A stretch of 28,881 nucleotides of DNA. Origin: an uncultured Lachnospiraceae bacterium. GTDB taxonomy: Bacteria > Bacillota > Clostridia > Lachnospirales > Lachnospiraceae. The position numbers and the translations under genes are program-made. The notes beneath the pieces are model-generated. The model did not search any database. It was not told the DNA's origin and saw nothing but the letters and a program-made list of their open reading frames with translations. The DNA is taken from assembly GCA_902764045.1 (NCBI GenBank), contig CACWUI010000003.1:1-28881 (forward strand), written 5' to 3'. Position 1 is the first letter of the stretch; each line of letters starts with the position of its first letter. Below are positions 15,328 to 23,249 of this stretch, piece after piece.

Positions 15328-16128
15328 TTACACTTCTATTATCTCAGACGCTTCGTCACGTCCCGCCACACTGATCTTAAAATCTGCCGATGTATAGTCA
15401 TTGTCCGACAGATCTATTTCCTGCCGCACCGTCTCAAAGGCAAGGCGGTCATAGTTATTCTCTTTGCTCAAATGTCCCAAAAGCACAGCCTTTACATTGT
15501 CATGAAGAAGCCTGCTCACCAGCTTCCCGGCGAGCTCGTTTGATAAATGGCCTCTGTTTCCCAGTATCCTTTGTTTCAGGGCATATGGATAGGGCCCCAC
15601 CTGAAGCATATTTATGTCATGATTTGCCTCTGCAAGAAAGGCGTCACACCCCGACATGTTTTCAACTGTTGCTTCATCAAAAAAGCCCAGATCCGTAATG
15701 CTTCCCACTTTCTTTTCACCGCAGCTTACGGTATAAGCCACCGGGTCCGAGGCATCATGGGAAATGTGAAAAGCACGGAGCTTCAGTTCTCCGATAACTA
15801 TGTCCTCATCCTTTTGTATTTCATTCATGATACCGGCAGGGATATCTCCCAGACTTTGGTTATATCCCATATGTTTAAGAGTCCCCCGTGTACCGTAAAA
15901 AGGGATACCGTCATTTCTGGCAACCACTCCCGCCCCTTTCACATGATCGATATGTTCGTGGGTAAAGAACACCCCGTCGATATCCTCCATGGAAATATCG
16001 GCTTTCTTTAAACCTTCACATATTTTTTTCCGGCTGATCCCTGCATCGATCAGAATGTGCGTATTATCCGAACCGATATAAATACAGTTTCCGCTGCTGC
16101 CGCTGGCGATACTCATCATACGTAACAT
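15328..16128 (-). CDS. MBL-fold metallo-hydrolase, YycJ/WalJ-like
   Basis: 266 residues. It opens with SIASGSSGNCIYI, followed by the metallo-beta-lactamase motif THEHIDH (56-62), a later His in HISHDASDP, ITDLG with the bridging Asp, and GHLSKENN near the C-terminus. This set fits the YycJ/WalJ group, which is associated with DNA repair and cell-wall homeostasis in Firmicutes. The exact substrate is unsettled; some members show 5' exonuclease activity. GAGGTG precedes the chosen ATG at 16128; an in-frame ATG three codons later is possible. A promoter-like element directly upstream (16150-16178) suggests it begins its own transcript with the ACT and PFL genes. Confidence 0.88.
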   Translation of the reverse strand: MLRMMSIASGSSGNCIYIGSDNTHILIDAGISRKKICEGLKKADISMEDIDGVFFTHEHIDHVKGAGVVARNDGIPFYGTRGTLKHMGYNQSLGDIPAGIMNEIQKDEDIVIGELKLRAFHISHDASDPVAYTVSCGEKKVGSITDLGFFDEATVENMSGCDAFLAEANHDINMLQVGPYPYALKQRILGNRGHLSNELAGKLVSRLLHDNVKAVLLGHLSKENNYDRLAFETVRQEIDLSDNDYTSADFKISVAGRDEASEIIEV

Positions 16129-16149
16129 AAAAACACCTCAATACGTGCA

Positions 16150-16178
16150 ATAGTATCAAAAATCCCGGTCCTGCGCAA
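16150..16178 (-). promoter_or_regulatory. Possible internal promoter before the MBL-ACT-PFL genes
   Basis: Minus strand: TTGCGC (plus 16173-16178), 17 nt spacer, TACTAT (plus 16150-16155), in the 51 nt gap between coaE and the MBL gene. It predicts a very short leader of about 15 nt. Spacing is ideal, but the -35 is only a partial match. Confidence 0.45.
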
Positions 16179-16179
16179 C

Positions 16180-16860
16180 TTACAGCCTGCTTTCCAAAAC
16201 GGCTTCCATGATGGGGTCAAATTCCGGAAGCAAGAGAAGATCTTTGCTGTTATCAAAGCATATCCACATGGGTTTTCCCTTAAATATCTTTACGTCATCC
16301 CTTGAGTCAAGCATTTCATTTCCGAAGGGGATCTCAAGAAACATGTATTCTCCCTTTATGATCTCATAGTCTCTCTGGGAATCATTTATTGCCTCAAACT
16401 TTTCAGCCGGGATGTTTCTCGTTGTGGTAACCCTGTTTCTTCTTACATCCTCATCTGCATATACGTACCAGATCTCATCGCAGAATACGTCAAAATGGGA
16501 CTCCATAAGTATGGCGGATTCCACAAAATAGCACCTGTAGCCTTCCTTTTCCCTGGCAGACATATCGTCTATGATCTCATTTTTTACCGCAGGATGAAGG
16601 ATGCTGTTCACAACTACCCGCTTCTTATCATCAGTGAAGATGATATCCGACAAAAGCTTTTTGTCTATCTCACCGTTGCTGTCAAGGATTTCATCACCGA
16701 AAACCTCAAGAAGCTTTTCATAGCCCGTATTCCCTTTTTTTATAAGTTTGTGTGACACTTCATCCGCTATGGCGAAAGCCGTCTTTTCTATCGAGGACAC
16801 CCTTTCAAGCAGCTTGCTCTTGCCTGCGCCGATCTTTCCCGTTATACCTATTATCTTCAT
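16180..16860 (-). CDS. coaE: Dephospho-CoA kinase (divergent)
   Basis: Last step of coenzyme A synthesis: phosphorylates dephospho-CoA with ATP. 226 residues, longer than the usual 195-205. The P-loop GITGKIGAGKS (5-15) is clear, followed by ADEVSHKLI, FGDEILDSNGEIDKKLL and HPAVKNEI, all matching the family. The lid region has RRNRVTTTR. After the conserved Gln (in NDSQRDYE) there is an extra stretch of roughly 25 residues (EYMFLEIPFGNEMLDSRDD and following) before CFDNSKDL, which replaces the usual short (A)DYVIDN segment. The polA-coaE order, 14 nt apart, is common in Firmicutes. The assignment is good; the extension is of unknown significance. Confidence 0.88.
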   Translation of the reverse strand: MKIIGITGKIGAGKSKLLERVSSIEKTAFAIADEVSHKLIKKGNTGYEKLLEVFGDEILDSNGEIDKKLLSDIIFTDDKKRVVVNSILHPAVKNEIIDDMSAREKEGYRCYFVESAILMESHFDVFCDEIWYVYADEDVRRNRVTTTRNIPAEKFEAINDSQRDYEIIKGEYMFLEIPFGNEMLDSRDDVKIFKGKPMWICFDNSKDLLLLPEFDPIMEAVLESRL

Positions 16861-16874
16861 AAATACACCCCTTT

Positions 16875-19532
16875 TTAATGAGCCTCGTACCAGTTGTTTC
16901 CTTCATTTACATCTGCGGTAAGGGGAACCTTAAGGTTCGCCGCCCCTTCCATGGATTCTTTAATGATCCTCTTTACATCTTCCTTTTCATCCGGCGCCGT
17001 CTCCACCAGCACCTCATCATGCACCTGAAGCAAAAGTCTGGATCTCAGTTTGTTGTTCTTAAAGTTTTCATCTATCTTTAACATGGCAATCTTCATGATA
17101 TCAGCCGCGCTTCCCTGTATAGGCGCGTTCATCGCCACCCTTTCACCAAAGGATCTTGTCATGAAGTTTTTGTTTTTTAACTCGGGTATAGGCCGCTTAC
17201 GTCCGTAAATGGTTTCGGAATATCCTTTTTTCTTGGCGGAAGCCACCAGACCGTCCAGGAAATGTTTTATACCAGGGTAGGTCTTAAAATAGTTGTCAAT
17301 GTATGCCTTTGCCTCGGAAACGGAAATGCTCAGATCCCTTCCCAGTCCAAATGAACTTATCCCGTATATAATACCGAAGTTTACAGCCTTAGCATTTCTT
17401 CTCTGCTGGGGCGTAACCTCATCCAAGGGCACTCCGAAAACCTGTGAGGCGGTGACCGCATGTATGTCTTTTGAGGATCTGTAGGCTTCTATAAGCTTTT
17501 CATCCCCGGACATATGGGCAAGGAGCCGCAGTTCGATCTGGGAATAATCCGCATCCACAAACACAAAGCCTTCCTCCGGGATAAATACCTTTCTTACCTG
17601 ACGCCCGATATCCATACGAACGGGGATGTTCTGCAGATTGGGATTGGCACTTGAAAGACGCCCGGTAGCCGTTACCGTCTGGTTAAAATCTCCGTGTATC
17701 CTTCCGTCTTCTTCTATGTAATCGGCCAGCCCGTCGGCATAAGTGGATTTCAACTTGGTAAGGGTTCTGTATTCAAGGATGTCTCCCACGATAGGATAGT
17801 CGGGAGCAAGCTCCTCAAGCACATCCGCCGCCGTGGAATAGCCTGTCTTTGTCTTTTTGCCGTGAGGAAGCTGAAGCTTTTCAAAAAGAATGTTCCCTAA
17901 AGCTTTGGGGGAATTGATATTAAACTCCTCACCTGCCTCTTCTATTATCTGTCCTGTCAGCTCGTCTATCCTGCCTCCCAGACTTTCTCCGTAAGCCTTA
18001 AGCGCATCCCTGTCAACCTTAATGCCGTAATCTTCCATGCCGGCAAGAACAGGTATCAGAGGCTCCTCTATATCAATCAGTATCCTTAACATATCCGCCT
18101 GCTTTACCTTTTCCGAAAGGATATTTCCGGCACTGTATGATACCCATGCATCAAGAGCAGTACGTTTTTCAGGTTCTTTTTTTAATTCTTTTTCATCGGG
18201 AAGATGAACTCCCATATGCTCAAGGGCTATATCACAATACAGATATTTGCCGGGCAGGGGATTTACAAGGTAGGCGGAAAGCGCCACATCCGAAAACCTT
18301 TCGATAAACCCCGGTTCATCTTTAAAAAGCTTTGAAAGGTTTTTTACGTCATTTATAAATATTCTTCCCTTTTCTTCTTTTACCAGCTCAAGAATGATCT
18401 TTTTAAGGAATTCACCGTCAATATCCTGAGACATGCTTAACAGATACAGCCTGTCTTCTCCCGTGCAAAGGGCAATGTCTTTGGGCATATCTCCCGCAAG
18501 ATACGCCATGATATTGTCTTCTTTTTGCATTTTGTAAACGGATATCCCGATGCAGCCATCCTTTCTTAATCCGGCTTTTGCGACCTCCAGTACTTCAAGG
18601 GCTTTTGTTTTATCTTTTATAAATACGGTATCGGGGATCTTTATCTCTTTTACGGGAACAGGTACATCATTAAAGCGGTTAAGAATGGTCTTAAAGTTAT
18701 ATTTTTTAAAAAGCTCATATGAGCTGTCATTAAAAATATCATCAAGGCCTGCTTTATCCGGATCAAAGTCAAGGTCTACGTCTGTATCGATCTTAGCCAG
18801 GAAAAAACTGAGCTTCATTGAATCAATGCCATCTGACATTTTCTTTTTCACGGAGGCAGACTCCAAGTCGTCAATATGGGCTATCACCTCATCAAGGGTG
18901 TGATACTTCGCCACTATGGGGGATGCGGTTTTGGGACCGACTCCTTTTACCCCGGGGATGTTGTCTGATGTATCGCCCATTATGGCCTTTAATACCACGA
19001 ACTCCTCCGGAGTGACACCAAACTCTTCAAATACATCAGAGGGCGTATAGTTTACCACCGTGGTCTGCCCGCGACTGGTCTTGGGGTTTTTCATGGTGAT
19101 ATTGTCATCTACCAGCTGGAGAAGGTCCTTATCACCGGAAACAATGGTTACGGGACTGCCGTCTTTTGAGAATTTTTTTGAGATGGTTCCTATAATATCG
19201 TCTGCCTCAAAGCCCGGCTTTTCAACAATAGTGATATTCATCGCCTTAAGGATATCTTTTATAAGGGGAACCTGGGTTTTCAGGTCAGGATCCATAGGCT
19301 TTCTGGTTCCCTTGTATTCCTTATATTTTTCATGTCTGAAAGTGGGAGCTGACACGTCAAACGCAACGGCTAAAGCGTCAGGCTTTTCTTCGTCAAGAAA
19401 TTTAAATAAGATATTGAGAAATCCGTACATAGCCCCTGTAGGCGTGCCGTCTGAGGCTGTAAGGGGCGGAAGCCCGTAATAAGCTCTGTTTAGTATACTG
19501 TGTCCGTCCACAAGCATTAATTTTTTACTCAT
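16875..19532 (-). CDS. polA: DNA polymerase I
   Basis: Fills gaps and removes RNA primers in replication and repair. 885 residues. The N-terminal 5'-3' exonuclease (about 1-290) has LMLVDGHSILNRAYYG, FEADDIIGT, SGDKDLLQL and GDTSDNIPGVKGVGPKTA. The central domain (about 300-480) lacks the acidic residues of an active 3'-5' exonuclease; the usual FDTET motif is ISVYK, so no proofreading is expected, as in several other Firmicutes. The polymerase domain has motif A DADYSQIELRLL (about 659-670), motif B RRNAKAVNFGIIYG and motif C LLQVHDEVLVE. The Shine-Dalgarno is weak (CGGAAAAA), but a strong promoter lies 37 nt upstream. coaE follows after 14 nt. Confidence 0.98.
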   Translation of the reverse strand: MSKKLMLVDGHSILNRAYYGLPPLTASDGTPTGAMYGFLNILFKFLDEEKPDALAVAFDVSAPTFRHEKYKEYKGTRKPMDPDLKTQVPLIKDILKAMNITIVEKPGFEADDIIGTISKKFSKDGSPVTIVSGDKDLLQLVDDNITMKNPKTSRGQTTVVNYTPSDVFEEFGVTPEEFVVLKAIMGDTSDNIPGVKGVGPKTASPIVAKYHTLDEVIAHIDDLESASVKKKMSDGIDSMKLSFFLAKIDTDVDLDFDPDKAGLDDIFNDSSYELFKKYNFKTILNRFNDVPVPVKEIKIPDTVFIKDKTKALEVLEVAKAGLRKDGCIGISVYKMQKEDNIMAYLAGDMPKDIALCTGEDRLYLLSMSQDIDGEFLKKIILELVKEEKGRIFINDVKNLSKLFKDEPGFIERFSDVALSAYLVNPLPGKYLYCDIALEHMGVHLPDEKELKKEPEKRTALDAWVSYSAGNILSEKVKQADMLRILIDIEEPLIPVLAGMEDYGIKVDRDALKAYGESLGGRIDELTGQIIEEAGEEFNINSPKALGNILFEKLQLPHGKKTKTGYSTAADVLEELAPDYPIVGDILEYRTLTKLKSTYADGLADYIEEDGRIHGDFNQTVTATGRLSSANPNLQNIPVRMDIGRQVRKVFIPEEGFVFVDADYSQIELRLLAHMSGDEKLIEAYRSSKDIHAVTASQVFGVPLDEVTPQQRRNAKAVNFGIIYGISSFGLGRDLSISVSEAKAYIDNYFKTYPGIKHFLDGLVASAKKKGYSETIYGRKRPIPELKNKNFMTRSFGERVAMNAPIQGSAADIMKIAMLKIDENFKNNKLRSRLLLQVHDEVLVETAPDEKEDVKRIIKESMEGAANLKVPLTADVNEGNNWYEAH

Positions 19533-19568
19533 ATCAGTTTTTCCGATCTTTTTGCTTTATTTCGTATC

Positions 19569-19597
19569 ATTATAATCTTATTTTTAATAAGTGTCAC
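19569..19597 (-). promoter_or_regulatory. Promoter of polA-coaE
   Basis: Minus strand: -35 GTGACA (plus 19592-19597), 17 nt spacer, perfect -10 TATAAT (plus 19569-19574). Back to back with the tRNA-Leu promoter on the plus strand, only 8 bp apart. Confidence 0.7.
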
Positions 19598-19605
19598 GAT
19601 ACAAT

Positions 19606-19634
19606 TTGATTTTTGAAATCCCCTGTGATAAACT
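19606..19634 (+). promoter_or_regulatory. Promoter of tRNA-Leu
   Basis: TTGATT (19606-19611), 17 nt spacer, TAAACT (19629-19634). The predicted start falls about 5 nt before the mature tRNA 5' end. Confidence 0.45.
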
Positions 19635-19645
19635 ATGCAAAGTGC

Positions 19646-19729
19646 GCAGATGTGGCGGAATTGGCAGACGCAGCAGACTCAAAATCTGCCGGTGGCAACA
19701 TCGTGTGGGTTCAAGTCCCACCATCTGCA
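19646..19729 (+). tRNA. tRNA-Leu, anticodon CAA
   Basis: 84 nt class II tRNA. Acceptor stem GCAGATG/CATCTGC with discriminator A at 19729. Anticodon stem GCAGA/TCTGC encloses loop CTCAAAA, giving anticodon CAA at 19680-19682, which reads UUG. A long variable arm (CGGTGGCAACATCG) and T-arm GTGGG TTCAAGT CCCAC follow. CCA is not encoded; TCA follows the discriminator base, so CCA must be added after transcription. It is a single tRNA with its own promoter and terminator. Confidence 0.96.
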
Positions 19730-19731
19730 TC

Positions 19732-19766
19732 AAAAAAAACCTTACCCTCAGGTAAGGATTTTTTTA
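19732..19766. terminator. Bidirectional intrinsic terminator (tRNA-Leu and NlpC/P60 gene)
   Basis: Perfect 7 bp stem CCTTACC/GGTAAGG (19740-19746, 19751-19757) with a CTCA loop. Seven T (after one A) lie on the plus-strand side and eight A (19732-19739) on the other, so it has a U-run in both directions. It ends the tRNA transcript on plus and the NlpC/P60 transcript on minus. Confidence 0.85.
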
Positions 19767-19767
19767 T

Positions 19768-20964
19768 TTACAACACCCGGCGTACCGTGGTGATACGCAT
19801 CATATTGGCGTTTGCCACCTCCACCCTTCTTCCGGGGTAAGGCGAGTGAATAACCTTACCACCGCCGATATAGATGGCAACGTGTCCGGGATAGCATACT
19901 ATATCTCCCGGCTGTGCATTTGAGAGCGACACCCCTCTTCCCACTCCTGCCTGGGCTCCGGACGTCCTGGGAAGACTTACTCCGTTTTGCCTGTAAACGT
20001 ACTGTACAAGCCCTGAACAGTCAAAACCCCTGGGGCTTGATCCGCCGTAAACGTAAGGCACGCCTAAATAGTTATAAGCCGTACTTACAATAACCAAACC
20101 GCCTCCCGACGATGAATTATTGTTATTATTCTGGTTAGATGCAGGCTTATTCTGCTGCTGCGACTGATTATTTGAGGATGCGTTATTATTTGAATTACCT
20201 GTGGAGGCGTTTCCCGTATTATTTCCGGAACCCGAAGAACCGTTGTTTCCCGAATCCGAACCACCGGAGCCGTTATTTCCTGATGCGGCTTCGGCGGCTC
20301 TCTGTCTTTCAAGCTCTGCCTGTCTTTTTGCTTCCTCTTCTGCGGCTTTTCTTGCTATCTCAGCCTGCACGGCAGCTATCCTTGTATCAAGATCGGAAAC
20401 CTCTGACTGCTTGGAACTGATCAGATCGTTAAGCTCATCCTGTTTAGCAACAGCTTCCTCCTGCTGCTTCTCCAGCTCTGCCAGATCCGCCGCCAGTTTT
20501 TCATTAATGGACTTGATCTCCTTTGCGGTCCTGTCTAGTTCATCTAATTCGTTTCTGTCATATTCATAGATCCTTTGGACATATTCGGTCTTGTTCAGGG
20601 CATCTGTAATGTTTTCGGAAGAAAGAAAGATATCCGCCACATTTGATTCATTGTTCTCGTACATATACTGCACGCGAAGCTTCATATCTGCATACTGACC
20701 TGCCTGCTTCTTTTCCGCAGCCTCCAGGTCGTCTCTTCCCTGCTCTATATCATCCCCCAGCTTTGCCGCTTTTTCTTCCATATCATTAAGATCTGTAAGT
20801 ATGGCAGTAAGCCGGGTTTCCAGGTTTTCCACCTCGGATTCTATTTTATTTTTTTCGTCCTGAAGATCCGAAACCTCATCGGCGATAACAGGGGTCACGC
20901 AAACAGTCACGGCAATTGCGGCAACCCCTATCCCCTTTAAAAATCCGGTGTTTTTTCTTTTCAT
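19768..20964 (-). CDS. Secreted NlpC/P60 peptidoglycan hydrolase with coiled-coil N-terminus
   Basis: 398 residues. A signal peptide (positive start MKRKN, hydrophobic 11-25, probable cleavage after Ala28) is followed by a long coiled coil at about 30-225, of the PcsB/CwlO-like kind that couples hydrolases to a division or elongation complex. A low-complexity Ser/Gly/Asn/Gln linker covers about 226-295. The C-terminal NlpC/P60 domain has catalytic Cys316 (FDCSGLV), His361 (GHVAIYIG) and a third polar residue at about His373 (VIHSP). It likely cleaves D-glutamyl-diamino-acid bonds in wall peptides during growth or separation. It has its own promoter (21012-21040) and shares a bidirectional terminator with tRNA-Leu. 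AAAAGGAT lies about 10 nt before the ATG. Confidence 0.95.
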   Translation of the reverse strand: MKRKNTGFLKGIGVAAIAVTVCVTPVIADEVSDLQDEKNKIESEVENLETRLTAILTDLNDMEEKAAKLGDDIEQGRDDLEAAEKKQAGQYADMKLRVQYMYENNESNVADIFLSSENITDALNKTEYVQRIYEYDRNELDELDRTAKEIKSINEKLAADLAELEKQQEEAVAKQDELNDLISSKQSEVSDLDTRIAAVQAEIARKAAEEEAKRQAELERQRAAEAASGNNGSGGSDSGNNGSSGSGNNTGNASTGNSNNNASSNNQSQQQNKPASNQNNNNNSSSGGGLVIVSTAYNYLGVPYVYGGSSPRGFDCSGLVQYVYRQNGVSLPRTSGAQAGVGRGVSLSNAQPGDIVCYPGHVAIYIGGGKVIHSPYPGRRVEVANANMMRITTVRRVL

Positions 20965-21011
20965 GAAACCATTGATCCTTTTTAAATATTACGAATATAT
21001 TACATTTCGTT

Positions 21012-21040
21012 ATTATAATCGGGCTGTTTTTTTATTTCAA
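21012..21040 (-). promoter_or_regulatory. Promoter of the NlpC/P60 gene
   Basis: Minus strand: -35 TTGAAA (plus 21035-21040), 17 nt spacer, perfect -10 TATAAT (plus 21012-21017). The leader to the ATG is about 40 nt. No WalR-type repeat (TGTWAH-N5-TGTWAH) was evident by eye. Confidence 0.72.
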
Positions 21041-21085
21041 GGAAAAAACTCTCTTTTGGGTAAAATTTAATAAAATCTTTGTATT

Positions 21086-22777
21086 TTATGAGCGATTGTC
21101 TTTTTTGTATTTTTTTGCCATGATCCTCATTTCTTTTGCACTGCCACGTACATTATCAGTGATCTCGCTGCCGCCCAGAAGCCTTGAGATCTCGTCTGCA
21201 CTCTCCTCATCATCAAGCCTTCTAATTTCCGTAATGCTTCTGTTGTCTTCAACTTTTTTTTCTATGAGAAAATGGTAATCTCCCATTGCCGCTATCTGGG
21301 GAAGGTGGGTAATACATATGATCTGTCTGTCATCGGCTATGACAGCCATTTTCTCAGCGGTCTTCTGGGCCGTCCTTCCGCTGATACCCGTATCGATCTC
21401 ATCAAAAATAAGGGTCTCCACGCCGTCTGCCTGAGCAGTTACCGTCTTTACGGCAAGCATTATCCTTGAAAGCTCTCCGCCGGACGCCACCTTGTTTAAG
21501 GGCTTTAGATCCTCTCCCGGATTGGTGGAGATAAGAAATCTCGCCTTATCTGCACCGTTTCCGTTGAAATATCCTGCAGGCTCTATGCTTATCTTAAAAC
21601 GTATGTCGTTAAAGTTTAAGTCTTCCGCAGCCTTTACTATCTCTGAACCCAGTCTTTGTGCCGTTTCTTTTCTTTTTTCAGTCAGACCGGAACATATCTT
21701 TTTTATCTCTTCCTCTGATCTCTCAATTTCTTTTTGAAGTTTTTCCTTTGCGTTATCAAGATCGCTTATTTTTTCAAGCCGTTGTGACTTCTCATAAAGA
21801 AGCTTCAGAAGTCCCTCTGTGTCTGCGGAATACTTGGTCTTTAAATGATTGTAGACATTCAGCCTTTCACTTATCTCATAAAACTCTTCCTCCGAAGCAT
21901 CTGTCTCCTCTGCATAGGATGATATATCCCGCACGGAGTCATTAATGATCCCTTCCGCATCACCAAGGGCTTCATTCATTTTTGCGATGGCCGGATCATA
22001 TTCCTCAAGGCGGCTTAATGCCCTTCTCGCCTCCCCCAGCATATCGGAAACGTTCCCCTCACTGTAGGAAAGAAGCCCCAGGGCTTCTCCCGTGCCTTCT
22101 TTTATCTTTTGCAGATTTTGAAGCTTTAAGAAGCGTTCCTCAAGATCCTTATCCTCTCCCGGCTTTAATGCCGCGGCCTCCAGCTCGTTCACCTCGAATC
22201 TGAGCAGATCCGCCTCACGTTCACGGTCATGATCGCTTACGCCGAAACTCTCAAGCTCCTCTTTTTTTTGCAGATATTCAGAATATTTTAAAGCAAGTAT
22301 CTTTTTCTTTTCAAAAAAATCCTCTCCGCAGAAGTAGTCCACCATTTCCAGCTGGTTATCCTCTTTCAGAAGTCTCAGATTATCCCTCTGGGCATGAAGA
22401 TCGAGCAGTACAGGTGCTATTCCCTTAACCTGCGCTGCATTTACCGCTATTGAATTGATCTTAAACTGTGAACGTCCGGAAAGAATCTTCCGCTGAACGA
22501 TAAGGTCGCCTTCCGGCAGTTCCTCATCCAATATACTCTGAAGCTTATCAAGTATGGCACTGTCTTTAAAATAAAAGCTGACCTGAGCCACGGCCGGCTC
22601 ATCATTTTCCCGGAGCATCTCCCCCGGATTCTTTAACCCAAGGGCTATTGCAAGGGAATCAAGGATTATGGATTTGCCGGCGCCTGTCTCACCCGTAAGG
22701 ACCGTAAGACCGCTTTCAAAATCTATATCCGCTTCATCTATCAGGGCCATGTTTTTAACATATAAATTGGTTAACAT
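21086..22777 (-). CDS. recN: DNA repair protein RecN
   Basis: SMC-like ATPase acting early in double-strand break repair by homologous recombination. 563 residues. Walker A GETGAGKS (29-36), central coiled-coil arms (about 160-370), ABC signature ASGGELSR, Walker B LIFDEIDTGISG and the His switch in THLPQIAAMGD. The usual DIHGQHE block reads LDLHAQRDN, a mild variant. GGGGG precedes the ATG by 4 nt. It follows argR by 10 nt, the standard ahrC/argR-recN pair. In spore formers spoIVB and spo0A often follow; here a cell-wall hydrolase follows on its own promoter. No clear terminator lies after the stop. Confidence 0.97.
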   Translation of the reverse strand: MLTNLYVKNMALIDEADIDFESGLTVLTGETGAGKSIILDSLAIALGLKNPGEMLRENDEPAVAQVSFYFKDSAILDKLQSILDEELPEGDLIVQRKILSGRSQFKINSIAVNAAQVKGIAPVLLDLHAQRDNLRLLKEDNQLEMVDYFCGEDFFEKKKILALKYSEYLQKKEELESFGVSDHDREREADLLRFEVNELEAAALKPGEDKDLEERFLKLQNLQKIKEGTGEALGLLSYSEGNVSDMLGEARRALSRLEEYDPAIAKMNEALGDAEGIINDSVRDISSYAEETDASEEEFYEISERLNVYNHLKTKYSADTEGLLKLLYEKSQRLEKISDLDNAKEKLQKEIERSEEEIKKICSGLTEKRKETAQRLGSEIVKAAEDLNFNDIRFKISIEPAGYFNGNGADKARFLISTNPGEDLKPLNKVASGGELSRIMLAVKTVTAQADGVETLIFDEIDTGISGRTAQKTAEKMAVIADDRQIICITHLPQIAAMGDYHFLIEKKVEDNRSITEIRRLDDEESADEISRLLGGSEITDNVRGSAKEMRIMAKKYKKDNRS

Positions 22778-22787
22778 TTTTCCCCCG

Positions 22788-23240
22788 TTACTTCTTTAGT
22801 ATTTTATTGATCTTATCCATCAGGCTTTCCGCTCCCGCATCATCCCTTGCAGCCAGCATAATGGTATCATCTCCGGCTATGGAACCCACTTCCTCATCAA
22901 AGGAAAATGCATCTATTGCCGCGCAAACGGCCATAGCCATACCGGAAACAGTTTTTACCACAAGAAGATTCTTTGCGGTATCCATGGACAGAAAGCCCTC
23001 TTTTAAAACATTGATATATTTATCTCCCATGCCGAACTCGGCAGGATTAAGTACCACGTATTTCTGGTTTTTTCCGTCTGTGGTGGTCTTGGTGAGCTTA
23101 AGTTCCCTGATATCCCTTGATACGGTGGCCTGGGTCACGTTGTACCCTGCATCCTGGAGGGCAGCCGCCAGTTCCTCCTGGGTTTCGATGTTATTATTTT
23201 CGATCAGTTCGATTATTTTTTTATGTCGCTGCGCTTTCAT
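22788..23240 (-). CDS. argR: Arginine repressor
   Basis: Hexameric arginine-responsive regulator of arginine synthesis and breakdown. 150 residues. The N-terminal winged helix-turn-helix (about 1-70) includes VTQATVSRDI (35-44). The C-terminal oligomerisation and arginine-binding domain has GSIAGDDTI (119-127), whose paired Asp residues contact arginine. GAGGAT lies 5 nt before the ATG, 9 nt after the nadK stop. Its position in the isoprenoid/repair operon rather than beside arg genes is normal for Firmicutes. Confidence 0.96.
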   Translation of the reverse strand: MKAQRHKKIIELIENNNIETQEELAAALQDAGYNVTQATVSRDIRELKLTKTTTDGKNQKYVVLNPAEFGMGDKYINVLKEGFLSMDTAKNLLVVKTVSGMAMAVCAAIDAFSFDEEVGSIAGDDTIMLAARDDAGAESLMDKINKILKK

Positions 23241-23249
23241 TTTTATCCT

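Noticed and set aside
14686..15543. 285-residue plus-strand frame opposite the PFL, ACT and MBL genes
   Set aside because: Antisense shadow crossing three real genes and their junctions; composition is unlike a protein gene.
20085..20312. Possible tandem repeats in the NlpC/P60 linker
   Set aside because: The region is low-complexity Ser/Gly/Asn/Gln coding sequence typical of wall-protein linkers, without a fixed repeat unit.
21040..21090. Terminator after recN
   Set aside because: Only A/T-rich sequence with no G/C-containing stem; not strong enough to call.
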